A stretch of 12,163 nucleotides of DNA, taken from the NCBI GenBank assembly GCA_021821585.1, contig JAKACF010000061.1:1-12163 (forward strand), in the 5' to 3' direction. The translations under genes were made by a program, and so were the position numbers. Below are positions 7,522 to 12,163 of this stretch, piece by piece. The notes below the pieces were generated by a model. That model was not told the origin of the DNA, made no database searches, and saw nothing but the letters and a program-made list of their open reading frames with translations. Every line of letters begins with the position of its first letter. The first letter of the stretch is position 1. The DNA is from Actinomycetes bacterium. GTDB lineage: Bacteria > Actinomycetota > Acidimicrobiia > Acidimicrobiales > Bog-793.

Positions 7522-8118
7522 ATGCCGGACGACACCGACGAGCACAGGGAGACCGGGGAGACCGGGGAGGAGGACCGGGATCGCCACCCGACGCGGGATC
7601 CCGCTGCGGGCACCTCGAGGACCGAGGCGCTCTTCGAGACCGCGCTCGGAGCCTCCCGCATGCTCGTCGTGATCCCGGTCGTCGTCCTTCTCGTCGCCGC
7701 CCTCGGAGCCTTCGTCTACGGGGCTGCGGTCTTCGTGGCCGACGTCCACGTCGTCGTGGTCCATCCGCTTCCCGTCGGCAAGAAGATCGGCCTCTTCCTG
7801 GTCGAGATCGACCTCTTCCTGATCGGGGCCACCCTGTTGATCGCCGCCATCGGCTTCTACGAGCTGTTCATCAGCCGGGTCGACACCGGTCGCTTCCGAC
7901 GGCTCCCGGCCTGGCTCGAGATGCGGGACCTGAACGACTTGAAGGCTCGGGTCATCGCCATGCTCGTCCTCGTCGCCTCCGTCAGCTTCGTCGAGCTCGT
8001 GGTCGACGTCGAGCGCGCCACGAGAGTCCTCGAGGTCGGTGGCGGGGTGGCGGTCGTCATCCTCGCGCTCACCGCCTTCCTCCGCTTCGGCAGCCCGGCG
8101 GGCCCACGTCGGCAGTGA
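7522..8118 (+). CDS. YqhA/UPF0114 family membrane protein
   Basis: 198 residues. A charged, acidic N-terminus (about 1-35) is followed by four membrane helices (about 47-72, 93-117, 141-161 and 166-187). The blocks SRMLVVIPV, EIDLFLIGATLLIAAIGFYELFIS and WLEMRDLNDLKARV match the conserved pattern of E. coli YqhA (UPF0114), including the DxxLxG helix, the GYE/FYE-F-S segment and the short W-L...LK amphipathic stretch. The family's role is not established. The start chosen is the ATG at 7522, preceded by a GA/GG-rich Shine-Dalgarno stretch (7509-7518); a longer open frame reaching back to 7312 lacks family similarity. It is followed after 70 bp by the PrmC-like gene on the same strand, so a loose operon is possible. 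Confidence 0.87.
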   Translation: MPDDTDEHRETGETGEEDRDRHPTRDPAAGTSRTEALFETALGASRMLVVIPVVVLLVAALGAFVYGAAVFVADVHVVVVHPLPVGKKIGLFLVEIDLFLIGATLLIAAIGFYELFISRVDTGRFRRLPAWLEMRDLNDLKARVIAMLVLVASVSFVELVVDVERATRVLEVGGGVAVVILALTAFLRFGSPAGPRRQ

Positions 8119-8188
8119 CGAGCCCGGGCGGGACCGGCTGCCCGTGGCGATCGCCCGTTCGCTGACCAGGTCGCGCGACGCTGGTCCG

Positions 8189-9025
8189 GTGTCCGATCGT
8201 CCGCCACCGGCCGGCTTCGTCGCCCGGAGGGCCCGGAGCGACCAGCGCCTCGTCGAGCGCCTGCGCCGGGCCGGGTGCGTCGCCGCCGAGGAGGAGGCGA
8301 GCGAGCTCGAGGTGAGTGCCGGCGGTGACCAGGTGCTCCTCGAGCACCTGGTCCAAAGGCGCGTCGGCGGGGAACCGCTCGCCTGGGTGACCGGTTCCAT
8401 CCTCTTCGCCGGCCATCGCATCCTCGTCCGTCCCGGCGTCTACGTGCCGAGAGCTCAAAGCGAGCTGCTCGTGACCCGAGCCCTCCTCAAGCTGCCACGA
8501 GACGGGTGCGCCGTCGACCTGTGCACAGGCTCGGGTGCCGTGGCGGTGGCGCTGGCGCGTGCCCGGCCGTTGGCCTCTGTCGTCGGGACCGAGCTCGACC
8601 CTGCCGCCTGTGCGTGCGCGCGGGAGAACGGCGTCACGGTCTACTCCGGGGACCTCACCGAGCCACTGCCCGCCGAGCTCGTCGGCAGGGTCGATCTCGT
8701 GACCGCCGTGGCACCGTACGTCCCCACCGCGGCGCTCGGCCTCCTGCCGAGGGACAGCCGGGACCACGAGCCGTTGACGGCTCTCGACGGCGGCCCGGAC
8801 GGCATCGGGGTACTGACCCGGGTCATCGTGCAGGCCGCCGGGCTGCTTCGAGGGGGAGGCTGGCTCCTCGTCGAGCTCGGTGGAGACGAGGCCGACCGGG
8901 TTGCAGGGTTACTTCACTCCCAGGGCTACCGCCACGTCCAGACGAGCTGCGACGAGGACGGCGACGTCCGCTGCCTCGAGGCGCAGCTGGTGGCCCGGCC
9001 GTCTCAGCGTCGCCGAGACTCGTGA
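8189..9025 (+). CDS. PrmC/HemK-related protein glutamine-N5 methyltransferase, active-site motif altered
   Basis: 278 residues from the GTG at 8189. The N-terminal helical part (LVERLRRAGC..., about 21-65) is followed by PRAQSELLV, the SAM-binding motif VDLCTGSGAVAVALA (109-123), an acidic strand end GTELDP (133-138), APYVPT (175-180), and DHEPLTALDGGPDGIGVLTRV (192-212). This order matches the actinobacterial 'PrmC-related, unknown substrate' subfamily rather than PrmC itself. PrmC methylates the Gln of the GGQ motif in release factors through an NPPY motif; relatives in this subfamily usually have NAPY, but here the residue is Val (V174, giving VAPY). Substrate binding or activity may therefore be changed. 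The start is uncertain: GTG 8144 is also in frame and no Shine-Dalgarno sequence decides. The 3' end overlaps the ArsR gene by 22 bp, tail to tail. Confidence 0.82.
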   Translation: MSDRPPPAGFVARRARSDQRLVERLRRAGCVAAEEEASELEVSAGGDQVLLEHLVQRRVGGEPLAWVTGSILFAGHRILVRPGVYVPRAQSELLVTRALLKLPRDGCAVDLCTGSGAVAVALARARPLASVVGTELDPAACACARENGVTVYSGDLTEPLPAELVGRVDLVTAVAPYVPTAALGLLPRDSRDHEPLTALDGGPDGIGVLTRVIVQAAGLLRGGGWLLVELGGDEADRVAGLLHSQGYRHVQTSCDEDGDVRCLEAQLVARPSQRRRDS

Positions 9026-9372
9026 CCGGAGCGGTCCGGCGCCGACCCCCGAGCAGTGCCCGCGTGCGGCGCGCTCGTGAAGCGGTCGATCCACGAGCGG
9101 ACGACCGAGTGCATCCGGGCGGACTCGAGACGGTAGAGCCGCTCGCGCCCCTGGGCCCGCACGGTGACGAGCCCTGCCTCCTCGAGCACCTTCAGGTGCT
9201 GGGTGGTCGTCGGCCAGGCGCAGTCGAAGCGGGCGGCGATGGCGCCGGAGGTCATCTCGCCGCCTCGCGCCTTCAGCACCGTGAGGATCATGCGCCGGGT
9301 CGCGTGTCCGAGGGCGCCGAAGACGGCGTCGTAGTCCTCGAGCTCGGCAAGCCCCCTCGGGCGGGAGATCAC
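9004..9372 (-). CDS. ArsR-family winged-helix transcriptional regulator
   Basis: 122 residues from a GTG at 9370-9372. The DNA-binding region is about 15-85: FGALGHATRRMILTVL, then MTSGAIAARFDCAWPTTTQHLKVLEEAGLV (40-69, with a recognition helix around PTTTQHLKVLEE) and the wing VRAQGRERLYRLE. The IAARFDC.WPTT.QHL pattern belongs to the ArsR group often found next to small alpha-beta barrel or SRPBCC genes. The group usually lacks obvious metal-binding Cys motifs; only one Cys (C51) is present, so the inducer is unknown. The start codon overlaps the stop of the upstream gene as GTGA, showing translational coupling, and the pair is probably self-repressed through the shared promoter. A low-complexity basic tail ends the protein, and the end overlaps the methyltransferase gene. 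Confidence 0.9.
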   Translation of the reverse strand: MISRPRGLAELEDYDAVFGALGHATRRMILTVLKARGGEMTSGAIAARFDCAWPTTTQHLKVLEEAGLVTVRAQGRERLYRLESARMHSVVRSWIDRFTSAPHAGTARGSAPDRSGHESRRR

Positions 9373-9686
9373 CCGAGCGACAGCTGCTCGAAGTGCGGGA
9401 ACTCCCAACGCGGCCGCCCCTCGCGCTCCTCGAGCAGCGGGTCCATCGCCTCCCACACCTCGAGGACCTCGGGATGCTCGTGGGCCCGGCCGAAGCCACC
9501 CTCCACCCAGGTGAAGATCTCGACGTAGGTCAGGCCGTCCTCGAGACCCCTGAAGACGAGCGACTCCTGCTCGGTCACGAGCTCCAGCCGTCGCAGCGTC
9601 GCCGAGTGGCGGCGCAACAGGTCCTGGAACCTGCCTTCCTCTTCGGCCCGCACGCGGTAGGTGCAGATCACGGTCTCGTCGGCCAT
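9369..9686 (-). CDS. Small dimeric alpha-beta-barrel-like protein (ABM-like), function unknown
   Basis: 105 residues, first gene of a two-gene operon with the ArsR regulator. The opening ETVICTYRVRAEEEGRFQDLLRRH, then LVFRG and TYVEIFTWV, then AHEHPEVLEVWEAMDPLLEEREGRPRWEFPHFE, fit the strand-helix-strand pattern of the ferredoxin-like dimeric barrels (antibiotic biosynthesis monooxygenase and related stress-response proteins). I recall close relatives next to ArsR genes in actinobacteria. A heme- or substrate-binding role cannot be read from sequence, though H28, H69, H71 and H98 are candidate ligands. The predicted transcription start falls on or next to the ATG, so the mRNA is probably leaderless. 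No strong Shine-Dalgarno sequence is present, in keeping with that. Confidence 0.8.
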   Translation of the reverse strand: MADETVICTYRVRAEEEGRFQDLLRRHSATLRRLELVTEQESLVFRGLEDGLTYVEIFTWVEGGFGRAHEHPEVLEVWEAMDPLLEEREGRPRWEFPHFEQLSLG

Positions 9687-9692
9687 GATCCT

Positions 9693-9721
9693 ATTCTAAG
9701 TCATCTGCCTAAGTATGTCCA
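9693..9721 (-). promoter_or_regulatory. Sigma-A-like promoter of the barrel/ArsR operon, giving a leaderless mRNA
   Basis: On the minus strand TGGACA (-35, plus-strand 9716-9721) is followed 17 bp later by TAGAAT (-10, plus-strand 9693-9698). Both differ by one base from the consensus TTGACA/TATAAT. Transcription would begin near 9686, which is the first base of the start codon. This is the clearest promoter in the window. Confidence 0.7.
9696..9714. promoter_or_regulatory. Candidate ArsR operator: repeated CTAAGT inside the promoter spacer
   Basis: CTAAGT occurs at 9696-9701 and again at 9709-9714, 13 bp apart, filling the spacer between the -35 and -10 boxes of the ArsR operon. The 18 bp CTAAGTCATCTGCCTAAG also have partial dyad symmetry (12 of 18 positions palindromic). 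A repressor bound here would block RNA polymerase, so self-regulation by the ArsR protein is likely (inference). Confidence 0.55.
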
Positions 9722-9733
9722 CGGCTTCTTGAT

Positions 9734-9764
9734 GGAACCGACGGACAGCCTCGTGACTCGTATA
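9734..9764 (+). promoter_or_regulatory. Possible ECF-type promoter of the sigma factor gene
   Basis: GGAACC (9734-9739) resembles an ECF -35 box and CGTATA (9759-9764) an ECF -10 box, separated by 19 bp, somewhat longer than usual. Transcription would start close to the ATG at 9778. If real, the sigma factor may activate its own gene. Confidence 0.3.
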
Positions 9765-9777
9765 GGCAGTGAGGAAC

Positions 9778-10311
9778 ATGACGGACCACCCGACGACACC
9801 GCCCGGGGGTCTCCGCCCCGTCCTCTCAGGCTCCCGGGAGGCAGACGTCGCCGCCGAGCTCCGGCGTCTCGGCGGGCTGGCCCTCCTGCTCTGCGGCAAC
9901 GCCGCCGAGGCGGAGGATGCCGCCGCCGAGGCGGTCGCCCGGGTGCTCGGTGGCAGGGGCCTGGACGGCATCGAGCGGGTCGGCCCGTACCTGCGCCGGA
10001 CGCTCGTCAACCTCGTCGCCCGGCGGGAGCGGCGTCGCGGCTACGAACGCCGGACGCTCGTGCGGACCCGACCCGACGACTCGCGCCGGCTGCTCGAGGA
10101 CGAGGTGAGCGACCGCAGCGATCTCCGCCGGGCGCTCGACGCGCTCCCGATCGAGCAGCGGGCCGTCGTCGTCCTCCGCTACTTCGACGACCTGAGCGAA
10201 CGCGAGATCGCGGACGTGCTGGGCGTGCCTGTCGGGACGGTGAAGTCCCGCAGCGCCCGTGCGCTCGCCGCCATGCGACCGATGCTCACGAGAGGAGACG
10301 GGCATGACTGA
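9778..10311 (+). CDS. ECF-type RNA polymerase sigma factor (SigE-like)
   Basis: 177 residues from the ATG at 9778; an in-frame GTG at 9769 is the alternative. Region 2 (about 30-88) has LALLLCGNAAEAEDAAAEAV and YLRRTLVNLVARRERRR; it is rather degenerate, as in the actinobacterial SigE-like family. Region 4 (about 118-168) is well kept: LPIEQRAVVVLRYFDDLSEREIADVLGVPVGTVKSRSARALAAMR, with the helix-turn-helix that reads the -35 box. It lacks a C-terminal SnoaL-type extension. The last 8 nt overlap the start of the propeller gene, so the two are co-translated; that protein is the likely controller of this sigma factor. The gene is divergent from the ArsR operon with a 91-bp spacer. Promoter targets cannot be told. 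Confidence 0.9.
   Translation: MTDHPTTPPGGLRPVLSGSREADVAAELRRLGGLALLLCGNAAEAEDAAAEAVARVLGGRGLDGIERVGPYLRRTLVNLVARRERRRGYERRTLVRTRPDDSRRLLEDEVSDRSDLRRALDALPIEQRAVVVLRYFDDLSEREIADVLGVPVGTVKSRSARALAAMRPMLTRGDGHD
10291..10297 (+). promoter_or_regulatory. Shine-Dalgarno sequence fixing the propeller gene start
   Basis: AGAGGAG lies 6 nt before the ATG at 10304, inside the end of the sigma factor gene. It favours this start over an in-frame GTG at 10259, which has no such sequence and would overlap the sigma gene much more. Confidence 0.75.
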
Positions 10312-11635
10312 GAACGACACCTCGAGCTTCGAGCGACAGCTGGCGACCCTCATGCGCCGCGAGGCGACGGCAGTCTCGCCGGCGCGGATCGAGCAGCGGA
10401 TCCACCGTGCGGTCGCGCACCGGCGCCGGATGCGCGCGCTGCGCACCTCGACGGTCGCCGCCTGCCTCCTCCTCGTGACGGGGGGGCTGTTCGCCGCGGA
10501 AGGGCTCAGAGGCGGTCCGGCGAGGCACCACCCCGGGTTCGCGACGACGACTGTGCCGCCGACGACCGTCGTCCACCTCGCCGGTCCGCTCTCCCGGATG
10601 CGCGGCCTCGTCCAGGTCATGGGCGTCGCCTTCCCGTCCTCGAGCGACGGAGTCGTGCTCCTCCAGCAGTGCTGGCCCTGCCAGGCGACGACCGGCACGT
10701 ACACCAACTGGGTCGCTGTCACCTCCGACGGCGGCAGCAGCTGGCAGGTGCACAAGACGGACATGCCGGTGAGAGGGAAAACGAGACTGTCGTTCACCAA
10801 CGCCGCCGACGGCTGGGCCGACAACGGCTGGTACACCCACGACGGCGGCCTCACCTGGCACAAGGCCGCCGTGCCGGCAGGAGCGCTGATCGACAGCGTC
10901 TCGGTGGCAGGTGGCACCGTCTGGGCGGAGAGCGCCGGCTGCAGCGCGGCGAACTGCGCCAGCGGGGTCTTCACCGGTCCCGCCACGGGCAGCTCCCTCA
11001 CTCCGGTCGTGGATCAGGTCCTCGGAACGGGCTATGCGCCCGGGACGATCTTCGCGGTGTCGGCCTCGACGGCCTACCTCGACGCCGAAGGCCCCCACGG
11101 CAACGAGATCGTCGCCACGGACGACGGGGGCCGCAGTTGGCGGACGGTGGCGTCGCCGTGCCCGGCCGGCGACTACGCCTCGAGATTCATGGCCGTCGCG
11201 CCGAGCGCCCTCTGGCAGTTCTGTCAGAAGGGAATCACGATCACGACCCCGACCGGTACGGCCGTGAAGGGAGTGCCCGGGGGAAGGGCCATCCTCGCCC
11301 GCTCTGGCGACGGCGGTCGGCACTGGACGAGCGCTCCGGTCAGCACCCGCCTCGTCGGTGAGCTGGAGCCGTGGTCCCTCACGACCTCGTGGGTGTGGAC
11401 CCTGCAGCTCGCGCGGACGACCGACGGGGGCGGCAGCTGGACCACAGTCTGGTCGGCGCCACCTCCCGGCAAGGGCGAGACGGTCACCCCGGAGGCCTTC
11501 TCGAGCGAGAGCGCCTCGGTGGCGGAGATCCCTCTCGTCGTCGCATCGAAGGAAGGCTCCTACGTCATCGTCGAGCGGACGACAGACGCCGGAGCGAGCT
11601 GGCACCCGACGACGATCTCCCTCCCGGACACCTGA
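10304..11635 (+). CDS. Membrane-anchored Asp-box (BNR) propeller protein, candidate anti-sigma sensor
   Basis: 443 residues. A cytoplasmic N-terminus (1-47; ERQLATLMRREATAVSPARIEQRIHRAV) is followed by one membrane helix (about 48-66), a short Thr/Pro linker, and a large extracytoplasmic domain. That domain carries six Asp-boxes (S/T-x-D-x-G-x-x-W): SDGGSSW (141-147), THDGGLTW (178-185), TDDGGRSW (272-279), SGDGGRHW (334-341), TTDGGGSW (372-379) and TTDAGASW (426-433), as in sialidase- and Ycf48-type beta-propellers. Catalytic sialidase residues are not apparent. Cysteine pairs CWPC (123-126), C213/C218 and C286/C307 may form disulfides. Overlapping the sigma gene by 8 nt, it is the likely partner of that factor, but the N-terminus has no HxxxCxxC zinc anti-sigma motif. 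So its role as anti-sigma is inferred from gene order and topology. Confidence 0.82.
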   Translation: MTENDTSSFERQLATLMRREATAVSPARIEQRIHRAVAHRRRMRALRTSTVAACLLLVTGGLFAAEGLRGGPARHHPGFATTTVPPTTVVHLAGPLSRMRGLVQVMGVAFPSSSDGVVLLQQCWPCQATTGTYTNWVAVTSDGGSSWQVHKTDMPVRGKTRLSFTNAADGWADNGWYTHDGGLTWHKAAVPAGALIDSVSVAGGTVWAESAGCSAANCASGVFTGPATGSSLTPVVDQVLGTGYAPGTIFAVSASTAYLDAEGPHGNEIVATDDGGRSWRTVASPCPAGDYASRFMAVAPSALWQFCQKGITITTPTGTAVKGVPGGRAILARSGDGGRHWTSAPVSTRLVGELEPWSLTTSWVWTLQLARTTDGGGSWTTVWSAPPPGKGETVTPEAFSSESASVAEIPLVVASKEGSYVIVERTTDAGASWHPTTISLPDT

Positions 11636-11654
11636 GTGAGAGCGAGCGCGCCCC

Positions 11655-12163
11655 TCACGGCGAGCAACGATCGGAGGCACACCCGCCGGAGTAGCCCTCC
11701 GCCACCGAGACGGCCGCCCCGTCCCCGTGACGGAGGGAGAGGACCTGACCGGGGCGGCTGTTGTCGCGGTAGACGGTGATGCCCTTCAGCCCCGAGCGCC
11801 ACGCCGAGAGGTAGATCCGCCGGACGTCCTCGACGGTCGCCGTCTCCGGCAGGTTGATCGTCTTCGAGACGGCGCCGTCGCAGTGCCGCTGGACGGCGGC
11901 CTGCATGCGCAGATGCCACTCGGGCGCGATCTCCATGGCGGTCGGGAAGGCGGCCTGCACCTCGGGCGGCACCCGGTCGAGGCCCTGGACGCTGCCGGTC
12001 GAGGCGATCTCGCTCACGAGGTCCTCGGAGTAGAAGCCACGCTCGCGCGCCACGCGCTCGAACAGCGCGTTCGTCTCGAACAGGTGCCGGCCGAGTATCC
12101 GGCGGACGTAGGAGACGGCGAAGATCGGCTCGATACCCGAGGTGGTGTTGGCGAGGAGCGAGA
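11655..12163 (-). CDS. nrdJ: Class II (adenosylcobalamin-dependent) ribonucleoside reductase, C-terminal part, cut by window edge
   Basis: The leftward frame enters from the window edge and gives about 168 residues to the stop at 11655-11657. Conserved blocks of vitamin-B12-dependent NrdJ are present: ANTTSGIEPIFA, GFYSEDLVSEIA, GSVQGLDRVP, EIAPEWHLRMQAAVQRHCDGAVSKTINLP, and GLKGITVYRD. NrdJ reduces ribonucleotides to deoxyribonucleotides without oxygen, using a cobalamin radical. The tail ends GGCASDRCSP. The last two Cys, spaced C-x4-C, match the mobile redox pair that re-reduces the active site, as in the Lactobacillus leichmannii enzyme. The start and catalytic core lie outside the window. 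Its 3' end faces the propeller gene with a 19-bp gap. Confidence 0.93.
   Translation of the reverse strand, partial: SLLANTTSGIEPIFAVSYVRRILGRHLFETNALFERVARERGFYSEDLVSEIASTGSVQGLDRVPPEVQAAFPTAMEIAPEWHLRMQAAVQRHCDGAVSKTINLPETATVEDVRRIYLSAWRSGLKGITVYRDNSRPGQVLSLRHGDGAAVSVAEGYSGGCASDRCSP

Noticed and set aside
9826..11001. 391-codon minus-strand frame opposite the sigma and propeller genes
   Set aside because: No domain similarity; the plus strand shows sigma regions and six Asp-boxes.
11636..11658. GTGAG...CTCAC inverted repeat between propeller and NrdJ as a terminator
   Set aside because: Only 5-bp arms with a 13-nt loop, extending into the NrdJ stop codon; no T-run on either side.

Overview
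The window is GC-rich throughout (roughly 70 % by eye) and packed with genes whose third codon positions are almost all G or C. Several genes use GTG starts, and neighbours overlap by 1 to 8 nt. Together with a MarP-like CvpA protein, a class II (B12-dependent) ribonucleotide reductase, a PrmC-related methyltransferase of the type common in actinobacteria and a SigE-like ECF sigma factor, this points to an Actinomycetota chromosome, possibly an acidimicrobial lineage (inference). I see no phage genes, insertion sequences, CRISPR array, tRNA or rRNA. It looks like ordinary chromosome with a few uncommon architectures.

Layout. 1-278 (-) is the N-terminus of a CvpA-domain membrane protein, cut by the window edge. 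399-1871 (+) is a two-domain DUF4389 membrane protein. 1964-4606 (+) is a tight three-gene set: ABC ATPase, ABC-2 permease and a NodB-type polysaccharide deacetylase lipoprotein. 4570-6975 (-) is a P1B-type metal ATPase with a C-terminal hemerythrin-like domain; its 3' end overlaps the deacetylase tail to tail. 6976-7521 has no convincing gene. 7522-8118 (+) is a YqhA/UPF0114 membrane protein, followed by a PrmC-like methyltransferase to 9025. 9004-9686 (-) is a two-gene operon, a small alpha-beta-barrel-like protein and an ArsR-type repressor, reading away from 9778-11635 (+), an ECF sigma factor coupled to a membrane-anchored Asp-box (BNR) propeller protein. 11655-12163 (-) is the C-terminal end of NrdJ.

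How the genes may work together. The ABC pair probably exports a substrate or mediates resistance, and the coupled deacetylase may act on a surface glycan. The P1B-5-like ATPase carries an oxygen- or iron-sensing type of domain. The most interesting unit is the sigma/propeller pair: the second protein has a short cytoplasmic part, one membrane helix and a large extracytoplasmic Asp-box domain, the layout expected of an anti-sigma sensor but without the usual zinc-binding anti-sigma motif. The divergent ArsR operon has a good sigma-A-like promoter with a repeated element lying between its -35 and -10 boxes, and it would give a leaderless transcript.
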